61,315 bases of DNA from an uncultured Eubacteriales bacterium (lineage in GTDB: Bacteria > Bacillota > Clostridia > Oscillospirales > CAG-272). Positions within the stretch are counted from its first letter, which is position 1, and the number at the start of each line of letters is the position of its first letter. The notes under the pieces are model-generated. The model searched no databases. It was not told where the DNA came from and saw only the letters and a list, made by a program, of their open reading frames with translations. The stretch spans positions 1 through 61,315 of the forward strand of contig CAKSAC010000011.1 of NCBI GenBank assembly GCA_934434925.1, given 5' to 3'. The translations under genes were made by a program, and so were the position numbers. Positions 44,231-52,402 of this stretch are shown here, one piece after another.

Positions 44231-44487
44231 GTTTCGCCCGGCGGCGGTTTCACCCGTTGGCCTGTTTCGCCCCGTCGGTCTGTTTCACTCGTCGGCCTGT
44301 TTCGCTCGTCATCCTGTTTCGCTCGTTGGTTTTTTTCATCTGTCGGCCTGTTTCACCCGTCGGCCTGTTTCGCCCGTCGGTCTGTTTCACTCGTCAGCCT
44401 GTTTCACTCATCGGCGGTTTCACCCGTTGGCCTGTTTCATCGGTCGGCCTGTTTCGCTCGTTGGCCGTTTCACTCGTCAGCGGTTTC
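44231..44487. repeat. Tandem 16-18 bp array overlapping the radC-like stop codon
   Basis: About 16 units of the form GTTTCRCYCGTCGGCCT, mostly 17 bp. The unit at 44467-44482 contains the stop codon and last two codons of the minus-strand gene (GAC GAG TGA). The array therefore grows out of the 3' end of that gene. Confidence 0.9.
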
Positions 44488-45879
44488 CAAGTCTTGTCGT
44501 GTGATGACGCTGTATCCGTCCAGTCCGATAATATAATGGCCGAGAAACCGCATCCCCACCCCGTCCAGCGCACGGAGAACCGAAAGCGTGGCGTCATGGT
44601 CTTCACGCGATGCAAACGCCGGACCGTCCGGATGATTGTGCGAAAGCAGCACCGCGTCGGCATGGAGAGAGATTGCGCGTTCCACCATGGTTCGCGGTGA
44701 AAAGGAAGCGGCGTTGACCGTTCCGCCGGGCTGGCTCCACTGTCCGACAACCCTTCCTTTTTTATCAAAGAAAAGTAAAAACGGTCTTTCTTCGCCCGTC
44801 AGTCGGTAAATTCCCGAAAGATAGACCGCCATGTCCTCTTCCTTTTCGGGAGGCGGAACCGGTCGGCTCCGCATGATATACCGGTGACACTGCCCGAGCA
44901 GAGAAACCAGAATCGCCGCGCGCCGGCCGATTTTTGCCCGCCGCATAAGTGTGCCGGCCTCTGCCGATGCGGCCGGGCGAAGCCCGCCGAAAGTTTCGCC
45001 TATCGAAACGGCCTCTTTTTCCGGGCAACCCGCCAGCGAAAACAGTTTCGCAAGTTGAAAAACGGCCTTTGTCGTCTTCTCTTCCTCTTTCTTGCAGGGG
45101 GAGTTTTCGCCGCCTTCGTTTTTCGGCGTCAAAGAATCCTGTCCGGTTGTTTTCTGCTCCGGGTCGGTTTGCAGGACCCCGTTCTTTCGGAATGCCCCGG
45201 CAGAAGAGCGGCGGAGCAAGGTACAATACCCGTTTTCCTGCACAAGGAAGTGTTCCAGCATCCCGATTCCGGCGCCCGAGAAAAGCTCATAAAGACGGCG
45301 GGTTTCATAGAGGTCTTCCTGCGTCGGCAACGCCATTTTCTTCCCCGGATGACTGTGCGCCAGCACACAGGCAGTCGCCCGGAAAAGCAAGGCGGTGCGC
45401 ACCGCCTCTTCCGCGGAAAACCCCGGCGAATGCAAAGAACCGGGGAAAAAGAATTCCGTTGCGATCCGGCGGCCGTTATTATCCAGCAGGAGCATGGTCA
45501 GCCCTTCCCGAAAATCCCCTGCATAATAGTCGAGAAAACGTTTTCCGAACGTTGCGGCATCCAGGCAGAGCGCTTCCCGGCACGGCATTTCATTGGCCGC
45601 CCGCCTCATCGTTTCTCCGAAGCAGAGAAGGAAGTCGGCCGTATGTTCCGCCACACCGAAAACGCGGCAAAGCTCTTCCCTGCCTGCCGTCAGTACGTTT
45701 TCCGGCGAACCGAAGGCCGAAAGCAGACCGTGCGCCGTCGGATTGGTGTCCCGACGGGGAATTGCGTAAAAGAGCAGCAGTTCCAGCAGATTGTGCGGCT
45801 GAAAGCCGTCCGCCCCCTCGGCAAGATACCGCTCACGCAATCTTTCCCTGTGATTTTTGTGAATCGCCTGCCCGTCCAT
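44470..45879 (-). CDS. RadC-like protein with two JAMM/MPN domains
   Basis: 469 aa. Ordinary RadC has one helix-hairpin region and one JAMM domain (about 225 aa); here there are two. Residues 1-125 and about 320-370 are helical N-domains. The first JAMM has H175-S-H177 then T186 and D189: one residue too long and Ser changed to Thr, so the zinc site is degenerate. The second has H414-N-H416, S424 and D427, exactly HxHx7SxxD. A charged linker (about 270-315) joins them. The start at 45879 has AAAGGAG and lies downstream of the promoter; 50 more codons are open upstream. The role of RadC proteins is unsettled. Confidence 0.88.
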   Translation of the reverse strand: MDGQAIHKNHRERLRERYLAEGADGFQPHNLLELLLFYAIPRRDTNPTAHGLLSAFGSPENVLTAGREELCRVFGVAEHTADFLLCFGETMRRAANEMPCREALCLDAATFGKRFLDYYAGDFREGLTMLLLDNNGRRIATEFFFPGSLHSPGFSAEEAVRTALLFRATACVLAHSHPGKKMALPTQEDLYETRRLYELFSGAGIGMLEHFLVQENGYCTLLRRSSAGAFRKNGVLQTDPEQKTTGQDSLTPKNEGGENSPCKKEEEKTTKAVFQLAKLFSLAGCPEKEAVSIGETFGGLRPAASAEAGTLMRRAKIGRRAAILVSLLGQCHRYIMRSRPVPPPEKEEDMAVYLSGIYRLTGEERPFLLFFDKKGRVVGQWSQPGGTVNAASFSPRTMVERAISLHADAVLLSHNHPDGPAFASREDHDATLSVLRALDGVGMRFLGHYIIGLDGYSVITRQDLETADE

Positions 45880-46041
45880 CCGCTTCTCCTTTCGTTCTTC
45901 TTTTCCCCGCGCTCTCCCGCTTTTTGTCCTGCCGGAGCCATCACGTCCCGCAGCCTTTTCCGGGCGTTTCGCGGCCGTCTTTCTTCTTTCCGCGCTCTTG
46001 CCTGTCGGAACGCTGTCCGGCGGCTTCAATCGTTTTCGTAT

Positions 46042-46070
46042 ATTATAATCTTTTCGCCTGCGACGGTCAA
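46042..46070 (-). promoter_or_regulatory. Sigma-A promoter of the double-JAMM gene
   Basis: Minus strand: TTGACC, 17-bp spacer, TATAAT. The leader of about 155 nt contains no recognised element. Confidence 0.8.
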
Positions 46071-46157
46071 GCCGGAACCGGAAATTTCACGCTTTTTTTC
46101 TTTCTTTTCCCAGACTAAATTCTGCCGCAAATTCTTTCCCACACTAAATTCCTCTTC

Positions 46158-46176
46158 AAATTCCACGGTGGAATTT
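46158..46176. promoter_or_regulatory. Palindromic operator-like site between divergent promoters
   Basis: AAATTCCAC-G-GTGGAATTT, a perfect 9-bp inverted repeat, inside a patch with four further AAATTC words (46115-46190). It lies between the promoter of the double-JAMM gene (46042-46070) and that of mtaB (46229-46257). Confidence 0.5.
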
Positions 46177-46228
46177 CCTTTGGGAATTCACTTTTTCTTT
46201 CTTCCGGAAAGAAAATTCACGCCAAATC

Positions 46229-46257
46229 TTTACTTCCGCCGAAATCTATGTTATACT
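46229..46257 (+). promoter_or_regulatory. Extended -10 promoter of mtaB
   Basis: TTTACT, 17-bp spacer, TATACT with TGT before the hexamer. About 85 bp upstream of the ATG at 46345. Confidence 0.7.
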
Positions 46258-46344
46258 TTCTTAATGTTGTATCTTGTAATAATCCTATAAAAAACCTCCC
46301 CGCGCGTGCGTACCATGTCTCCGGGGGGCGGGGAAAGGAGCCGC

Positions 46345-47718
46345 ATGGAGAAGCGTTACCGCGCCGCATTTCTGACGCTCGGCTGCCGCGTTTCGCAATA
46401 CGAGACCGAAGCCGTGCGGGAATCCTTTCTGTCCGCCGGGTTCCGGCTTGCCGCCGAGGGAGAACCGGCCGACGCAGTCGTCATCAACACCTGTACCGTC
46501 ACCGCGGAGAGCGACCGCAAATCCGCCAAAGCCATCCGCCGGGCCATCCGTGAAAACCCCGGGGCTGTTCTGCTCGTTATCGGCTGTTATGCCGAGCGCT
46601 CGGCGGCGGAAATCGCACGGATTCCCGGGGTATCCTATATCAGCGGTACCGTCAATAAAATGGCCTGCGTTTTTGTTGCGCTCCGCCTGCTCGGGGAGCG
46701 TGCCGCCGACCTGCCTCCCCGCCCGCCGGAAATTTCCGTTCTGCCGCTTGCCGGTGCGGGCTATGAGCCTATGTCGGTCTCTTCGGCTCCGCGCACCCGC
46801 GCCTATATCAAGATCGCCGACGGCTGTGACTGCCACTGTACCTACTGCGCTATCTCGGGTGCGCGCGGGGCCGTCCGCTCCCGCCCGAAGGAAGAGATTT
46901 TTGCGGAAATACGCCGCCTTGCCGCCGGGGGTACCCGCGAGGTCGTTCTCACGGGGATTGAAACCGCCGCCTATGGCCGCGACCTCGGTTCCTACCGCCT
47001 GATCGACCTTTTGGAAGAAGCCGACGCGCTCCCGGTTGACCGTATCCGTCTCGGCTCGCTCTCTCCCGAAGTGCTGACCGAGGATTTTCTCACCCGCGCC
47101 GCACGTCTGTCCCGCCTCTCCCCGCACTTTCATCTGTCGGTGCAAAGCGCGGCCGACCCGGTCCTTGCCGCCATGAAACGCCGCTATAATGCCGCGTGGC
47201 TCTATGCCGCCGTTGACCGGGCGCGCGCCCAGATCCCCGGGGTGCAGTTCACCTGCGATATGCTGGTCGGGTTCCCCGGAGAAAGTAAAGAAGACTTTGC
47301 AAAAACGCTGCGTTTTTCGGAATATGCACACTTTTTACATATGCACATCTTTCCATACTCCCCCCGTTCCGGCACGCCGGCCGCCCATTATCCGGACCAA
47401 CTCTCCACGGAAGAAAAACGGGCGCGTTGCCGGGAACTCTCGGCCGTGGCCGCCCGGATGCGCCGTGAAATTCTTGCGGATTGCGTGACAGCGGGAGATG
47501 CGCTGACGGTTCTTTTTGAAACGTCGGAAGGCGGGTTTTCCACCGGGCATACGCCATCCTTTCTGGAAGTCCGCGTGAAGACCGACGCAGATCTGCACGG
47601 CCTGATTCTTCCCGTCCTGCCAACCGGCATCCTCGGCGAATGCCTGAGCGGCCGCCTTGTCGAAGGGCCGGGCGTACGGGAGCAGTCCGGGCCTCTTTGC
47701 GGCCAAAACGCGGAATGA
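46345..47718 (+). CDS. mtaB: tRNA t6A37 methylthiotransferase MtaB
   Basis: Radical SAM enzyme turning t6A37 of tRNA into ms2t6A. 457 aa. The N-terminal cluster-binding domain has Cys14, Cys50 and Cys81 (TLGCRVSQ, VINTCTV, VIGCYAE). The radical SAM motif is C161-DCH-C165-TY-C168. A C-terminal TRAM-like domain follows. AAAGGAG lies upstream of the ATG at 46345. In Bacillus mtaB follows rsmE near dnaK; here it is 30 kb away. Confidence 0.96.
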   Translation: MEKRYRAAFLTLGCRVSQYETEAVRESFLSAGFRLAAEGEPADAVVINTCTVTAESDRKSAKAIRRAIRENPGAVLLVIGCYAERSAAEIARIPGVSYISGTVNKMACVFVALRLLGERAADLPPRPPEISVLPLAGAGYEPMSVSSAPRTRAYIKIADGCDCHCTYCAISGARGAVRSRPKEEIFAEIRRLAAGGTREVVLTGIETAAYGRDLGSYRLIDLLEEADALPVDRIRLGSLSPEVLTEDFLTRAARLSRLSPHFHLSVQSAADPVLAAMKRRYNAAWLYAAVDRARAQIPGVQFTCDMLVGFPGESKEDFAKTLRFSEYAHFLHMHIFPYSPRSGTPAAHYPDQLSTEEKRARCRELSAVAARMRREILADCVTAGDALTVLFETSEGGFSTGHTPSFLEVRVKTDADLHGLILPVLPTGILGECLSGRLVEGPGVREQSGPLCGQNAE

Positions 47719-47787
47719 GCCGTTATTCTTCGTTTATACAATTTTCTTCGGTTATGCAAAAATATATAGAGAAAGTGGTTTAAGGAA

Positions 47788-49185
47788 ATGAAAAACACGG
47801 AAAAAACAATGGACAGGATTGTTGCCCTGTGCAAAACGCGCGGTTTTATTTACGCCGGCTCCGAGATTTACGGCGGGCTGGCCAACACCTGGGATTACGG
47901 CCCTTTGGGCGTTGAACTGAAAAACAATATCAAGCGCGCCTGGTGGAAGAAATTCATCCAGGAAAACCGTTACAACGTCGGACTGGACGCCGCCATTCTG
48001 ATGAACCCGCAGACCTGGGTGGCCAGCGGTCACCTCGCCGGGTTCTCCGATCCGCTGATGGACTGCCGCGAATGCCATGAGCGCTTCCGGGCGGACAAGC
48101 TGATTGAAGATTACTGCGCGACGCATTCCCTGACAACGGAAAAGCCGATCGACTCCTTCACACAGGCAGAAATGAAAGCCTTCGTCGAAGAAAAAGCCAT
48201 CCCCTGCCCGAGTTGCGGCAAGCACAATTTTACCGACATCCGTCAGTTCAATCTCATGTTCAAGACCTTTCAGGGCGTGACCGAAGACGCTCGGAACACC
48301 GTGTATCTCCGCCCCGAAACCGCGCAGGGAATCTTCACGAACTTTGCCAATGTCCAGCGCACGACGCGCCGCAAACTTCCTTTCGGGATCGGACAGATCG
48401 GAAAGTCTTTCCGGAATGAGATCACCCCCGGCAACTTCATTTTCCGCGTTCGTGAATTTGAGCAGATGGAACTGGAATTCTTCTGCAAACCGGGAACCGA
48501 CCTCGAATGGTTCTCCTACTGGCGTGAATTCTGCCGCAAATGGCTGCTTTCCATCGGCCTGCGCGAAGAAAACATCCGCCTGCGCGACCACAGCCCCGAA
48601 GAACTCTGCTTCTATTCCAAAGCGACGACCGACTTTGAGTTTCTCTTCCCGTTCGGATGGGGAGAACTTTGGGGCGTTGCCGACCGTACCGACTATGACC
48701 TTACCCAGCACCAGTCCGTCTCCGGCAAGGACCTCACTTATTTCGACCAGGAAACCAACGAGCGCTATATCCCCTACGTGGTCGAGCCGAGTCTCGGTGT
48801 GGAACGGACGGTCCTCTCGGTTCTCTGCGACGCTTACGACGAAGAAGAACTGGCCGAAAACGATACGCGCGTCGTCCTGCATCTGCACCCCGCCCTTGCG
48901 CCGATGAAAGCGGCCGTCCTTCCTCTTTCCAAAAAACTCTCGGAAGCAGCCACCCCGCTTTACGAAGAACTTTCCGCATACTTCAGCGTGGATTTTGACG
49001 ATGCCGGTTCGATCGGCAAGCGTTACCGCCGCGAAGACGAGATCGGTACGCCCTTCTGCATCACCTACGATTTCGACAGCGAAACCGACCGTTGCGTTAC
49101 GGTGCGGGAACGCGACAGCATGCAACAGGTGCGGATTCCGATTTCCGACGTGCGCGCCTATATCGAGGAGCGTATCCGTTTCTGA
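47788..49185 (+). CDS. glyQS: Glycyl-tRNA synthetase, alpha2 type
   Basis: Class II enzyme charging tRNA-Gly, single-chain form rather than the alpha/beta GlyQ+GlyS. 465 aa with the family start KTRGFIYAGSEIYGGLANTWDYGPLG, a motif 2 region (GKSFRNEITPGNFIFRVREFEQMELEFF), a motif 3 region (VEPSLGVERTVLSVL) and a C-terminal anticodon domain (GSIGKRYRREDEIGTPFC). A Cys pair (CRECH, CPSCG) forms the usual zinc insertion. TTAAGGAA lies close before the ATG. Follows mtaB after 69 bp, too short for a T-box. Confidence 0.97.
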   Translation: MKNTEKTMDRIVALCKTRGFIYAGSEIYGGLANTWDYGPLGVELKNNIKRAWWKKFIQENRYNVGLDAAILMNPQTWVASGHLAGFSDPLMDCRECHERFRADKLIEDYCATHSLTTEKPIDSFTQAEMKAFVEEKAIPCPSCGKHNFTDIRQFNLMFKTFQGVTEDARNTVYLRPETAQGIFTNFANVQRTTRRKLPFGIGQIGKSFRNEITPGNFIFRVREFEQMELEFFCKPGTDLEWFSYWREFCRKWLLSIGLREENIRLRDHSPEELCFYSKATTDFEFLFPFGWGELWGVADRTDYDLTQHQSVSGKDLTYFDQETNERYIPYVVEPSLGVERTVLSVLCDAYDEEELAENDTRVVLHLHPALAPMKAAVLPLSKKLSEAATPLYEELSAYFSVDFDDAGSIGKRYRREDEIGTPFCITYDFDSETDRCVTVRERDSMQQVRIPISDVRAYIEERIRF

Positions 49186-49240
49186 TTTCCCCCGCCGGGA
49201 AAATAACCGCCGCGGGCAAGTCTCCTCTCTTGTCAAATCC

Positions 49241-49339
49241 GTTGCGGGGAATGCCCAGGAAATAATTGCCACAGTTGCGGGGAATGCCCCGAAAATAATT
49301 GCCGCAGTTGCGGGGAATGCCCCGCAAATACCTGCCGCG
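49241..49339. repeat. 33-bp tandem repeat, three copies
   Basis: Units start at 49241, 49274 and 49307 with GTTGCGGGGAATGCCC and continue AATAATTGCC. Each contains a GCGGGG/CCCCGC inverted repeat. Lies between convergent glyQS and the GtrA gene; the rest of 49186-49507 shows no gene. Confidence 0.9.
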
Positions 49340-49507
49340 CAGGCAAGCCTTTGGCTTCCCCGCAAAAAGAAAAAACCCTGTTCCCGGGGTCCTCTCCGAT
49401 ACGCTCCGCCGTGCAGCCCTGAACTCCTTTTGTTTTTCATGCGGCTGCTCTATGGAGAGGATGTCACCTTCCGGGCGCGGGGTTTTCTCTTTTTTGTCCG
49501 CGTTTTG

Positions 49508-50146
49508 TCAAGTTTTGTTTTCATTTTTTGATTTTTTGCGGAAAACAATAAATTTGCTGAGAATATAATTAAGCAAAACGACGACCACGCTGGCCACCGC
49601 CTTCACCCACATGGCGGAAAGCCCCAGCCATGTAACAAAAACCGCGATAATGGCTTCCTCCACCCCGAAACTGGCCACCCGGCTGAGGTAAAATTCCCCG
49701 ATTTGCAGGAAAAATGACCGCCCCCGCACTTCACGCCCGGCCGAAAAGACCCAGGCGCGATTGGTGAAGAAAGCAACCAGCACCGCGCTCACCCAGGCCA
49801 CAAGGTTGGCCGGATGCTCGTTCCACCCGATTTTTTCGTGAAAAAGCCAAAAGACCGCGAAACTCACAAAGGTCGTGACCGCACCGAAAAACAGATAAAG
49901 CAGAACCTCTCTGTACCGCGCAAAGAACGGTGCCGCCCACCGAAGCCCCGGCAAAGTGAAGAGCTTGTCAAAAAGGTCCGGCGTGCGCGGCGACGCAGAA
50001 ACTTTTTCTTCGCCGGCGTTTCTCTTCGCTTGCGCGTCGTTTTGCGCGGGATTCCGTCCGGGAGTTTTTTCTTCTGCCCGCCCAGGCCTTTCTTCTTGCC
50101 CGGTTTCTTCTTCCCGCCCGGGAATCCGGTCGTTCTGTTCGCCCAT
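49508..50146 (-). CDS. GtrA-family membrane protein
   Basis: 212 aa. Residues 1-75 are charged and hydrophilic; the rest has four membrane helices with the GtrA pattern (YLFFGAVTTFVSFAVFWLF; NLVAWVSAVLVAFFTNRAWVF; NYILSKFIVFRKK). Such proteins help flip lipid-linked sugars or modify teichoic acids and other surface polymers. The ATG at 50146 has GGAG seven bases upstream and lies downstream of its promoter. Single gene. Confidence 0.9.
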   Translation of the reverse strand: MGEQNDRIPGREEETGQEERPGRAEEKTPGRNPAQNDAQAKRNAGEEKVSASPRTPDLFDKLFTLPGLRWAAPFFARYREVLLYLFFGAVTTFVSFAVFWLFHEKIGWNEHPANLVAWVSAVLVAFFTNRAWVFSAGREVRGRSFFLQIGEFYLSRVASFGVEEAIIAVFVTWLGLSAMWVKAVASVVVVLLNYILSKFIVFRKKSKNENKT

Positions 50147-50197
50147 CGGATTTCTCCGTCCTTTCTCTTTTCGCCCGAAGGCGTTCGCTACCCGTCC

Positions 50198-50226
50198 AGT
50201 ATAGCATTTCTTTCCCGCGCTGTCAA
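50198..50226 (-). promoter_or_regulatory. Sigma-A promoter of the GtrA gene
   Basis: Minus strand: TTGACA, 17-bp spacer, TATACT, about 50 bp before the ATG. Confidence 0.85.
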
Positions 50227-50383
50227 CCGGCGCGCCGGTCTCTTGCCCGGGTCGCTGTTTGCTCCTCTGCCCGGAGTTTCCCCTTCGCGCCCCGCCGGAA
50301 CGTATCCCCTCTTTCGCCGGGCTTTCTCCTCTCTTCCTTTTTCCGCACCGCTCTTTCGCGCGCTTTCCGTCTGCGCCGGTTGC

Positions 50384-50412
50384 TTGACACCGTCTCTCCT
50401 TTCTGCTATACT
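50384..50412 (+). promoter_or_regulatory. Sigma-A promoter of deoC-deoD-cdd-pdp
   Basis: TTGACA, 17-bp spacer, TATACT, about 54 bp before the deoC ATG. I see no clear DeoR or CytR operator. Confidence 0.85.
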
Positions 50413-50465
50413 GGAACCGAAAAAACACCGTCCGGGCATCCTTGCCGCGGAGAAAGGGGAATTTT

Positions 50466-51128
50466 ATGAAAATCGACAAGCCTCTCAGCGAACTTTTGTC
50501 GCACGTTGACCATACGCTGCTCTCTCCCACCGCAACGTGGGAAGACATCCGTTCCGCCATTGAAGACGGAATCGCCTTTTCCACCGCCTCGGTCTGTCTG
50601 CCGCCTTCCTATGTCAAAAGGGCCGGTGAATTTGCCAAAGGACTGATCCCGATCTGCACCGTCATCGGATTTCCGAACGGGTATTCCTCTCCCGCCGCCA
50701 AATGTTTTGAAGCGGCCGATGCCGTCAAAAACGGCGCGGACGAGATCGACATGGTCATTGACCTCGGCGCCTTGAAGGATCGGCGATACGACGCTCTTCT
50801 TTCCGAAATCAACGCCGTGAAAGAAGCCTGTGACGGCCGGATCCTGAAAGTCATCATCGAGACCTGCCTGCTCACAGAGGAAGAAAAAATCCGGATGTGC
50901 GAGATTATATCGGCTTCCGGGGCAGACTATGTGAAAACCTCCACCGGCTTTTCGTCCGGCGGAGCCACCCGGGAAGACATCCGCCTCTTTGCCGCGCATA
51001 TAAAGGGGAAGAAGATCAAAGCCGCCGGCGGCATTTCTTCCTTGCAGGACGCAGAGGATTTTCTCTCTCTGGGAGCCGACCGGCTCGGTACCAGCCGGAT
51101 TATCAACCTCGTCAAAACCCTTTTATAA
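50466..51128 (+). CDS. deoC: Deoxyribose-phosphate aldolase
   Basis: Splits deoxyribose-5-phosphate into acetaldehyde and glyceraldehyde-3-phosphate. 220 aa, TIM barrel; the Schiff-base lysine is in VKTSTGFS (about residue 156), with DHTLL near the start and AAGGISS near the end. AAAGGGG lies upstream of the ATG at 50466. First gene of a nucleoside-scavenging operon. Confidence 0.97.
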   Translation: MKIDKPLSELLSHVDHTLLSPTATWEDIRSAIEDGIAFSTASVCLPPSYVKRAGEFAKGLIPICTVIGFPNGYSSPAAKCFEAADAVKNGADEIDMVIDLGALKDRRYDALLSEINAVKEACDGRILKVIIETCLLTEEEKIRMCEIISASGADYVKTSTGFSSGGATREDIRLFAAHIKGKKIKAAGGISSLQDAEDFLSLGADRLGTSRIINLVKTLL

Positions 51129-51210
51129 TCGTTGCGAAAACGTTTTCTTTTCCAATCACAATCGCCTCATTTCATGCCCGTTGGCAGAATTGGCAAAAAG
51201 GAGAAATGCT

Positions 51211-51969
51211 ATGAGCTTCTGTCCTACCCCGCATATCCATGCCGAAGAAGGTGACTTTGCCAAAACCGTCCTCATGCCGGGCGACCCGTTGCGCTCGGAA
51301 TTCATCGCCCGCCGGTTTCTTACCGACGCCCGCCTTGTCAACAATGTGCGCGGCGTGCAGGGCTATACCGGGTTTTACGCCGGATGTCGCGTTTCGGTCA
51401 TGGCCAGCGGCATGGGAATCCCTTCCATGGGCATTTATTCCCATGAACTCTATCGTTTTTTCGGAGTCGAAAACATTTTGCGGATCGGGTCGGCCGGTGC
51501 CATCCGTGAAGATATCGCGCTTTCCGACATTGTGATCGGAATGGGTGCCTGCACGAATTCCGCCTTCGCCGCACAATTCCATCTGCCCGGCACTTTTGCC
51601 CCGATCTGCGACTACCGCCTGCTTTCCGCCTGCGTATCGGAAGCGGAAGAGATGTCTCTGCCTTTCCATGTCGGCAATCTTCTCTCGTCCGATACCTTTT
51701 ATGACGATGTGGAAGGTCTGCCCGAGTCGCTGACCCCCGTCTCCGCATTCGGGAAAATGGGCGTTGCGGCCATCGAAATGGAAGCGGCCGCCCTCTATAT
51801 GAACGCCGCCCGGTTCGGGAAAAAAGCGTTGGCTGTCTGCACGGTTTCCGACCAGCTCCTGCGCGGAGAGCGACTCACCGCCGAAGAGCGGCAGAACAAC
51901 TTCACGGCGATGATTGAACTGGCGCTCCGTACCGCTGTGGCCATCGAGCGCGGCATCTCCCATGACTGA
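51211..51969 (+). CDS. deoD: Purine-nucleoside phosphorylase
   Basis: Phosphorolysis of purine (deoxy)nucleosides to base and (deoxy)ribose-1-phosphate. 252 aa of the hexameric DeoD type: PGDPLR near the N-terminus, ILRIGSAGAI, EMEAAALY and VSDQLLRGE, which holds the catalytic Asp. AAAGGAG precedes the ATG at 51211. Its last codons overlap the cdd start. Confidence 0.95.
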   Translation: MSFCPTPHIHAEEGDFAKTVLMPGDPLRSEFIARRFLTDARLVNNVRGVQGYTGFYAGCRVSVMASGMGIPSMGIYSHELYRFFGVENILRIGSAGAIREDIALSDIVIGMGACTNSAFAAQFHLPGTFAPICDYRLLSACVSEAEEMSLPFHVGNLLSSDTFYDDVEGLPESLTPVSAFGKMGVAAIEMEAAALYMNAARFGKKALAVCTVSDQLLRGERLTAEERQNNFTAMIELALRTAVAIERGISHD

Positions 51970-52390
51970 CCGGGAGCTATGCGCGGCGGCGCGCCGGGCA
52001 CGCGCAATTTCCTACGCGCCGTACTCTCATTTCACGGTCGGAGCCGCGCTCCTGACGGAAAACGGAAAATGTTTTTTTGGTTGCAATATTGAAAACGCGG
52101 CCTACACGCCGACCGTCTGCGCAGAACGGGTCGCCTTTTTCCGGGCAATTTCGGAAGGCGAACGTCATTTTGCCGCCATCGCCGTTTGCGGCGGGCCGGA
52201 AGGGCAGGAATGCGCTCCGATCGCGCCCTGCGGCGTCTGCCGTCAAGTCATGGCGGAGTTTTGCGCTCCGGATTTCCGCGTGCTTTCTGTCCTGCCGGAC
52301 GGGGAGTTTCTCTGCCGGACATTTTCCGATCTGTTCCCTGATGCATTCGGCCCCGGAAACCTTGAAAACGTCCTCAGCGATCGACCGTAA
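51962..52390 (+). CDS. cdd: Cytidine deaminase
   Basis: Deaminates cytidine and deoxycytidine to uridine forms. 142 aa. Zinc ligands Cys53, Cys90 and Cys93 with catalytic Glu55 (TVCAERVAFF, APCGVCRQ). The ATG at 51962 overlaps the end of deoD by 8 bp and has only a weak ribosome binding site, so translation is probably coupled. Confidence 0.97.
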   Translation: MTDRELCAAARRARAISYAPYSHFTVGAALLTENGKCFFGCNIENAAYTPTVCAERVAFFRAISEGERHFAAIAVCGGPEGQECAPIAPCGVCRQVMAEFCAPDFRVLSVLPDGEFLCRTFSDLFPDAFGPGNLENVLSDRP

Positions 52391-52402
52391 GGAGAAAATA
52401 TC

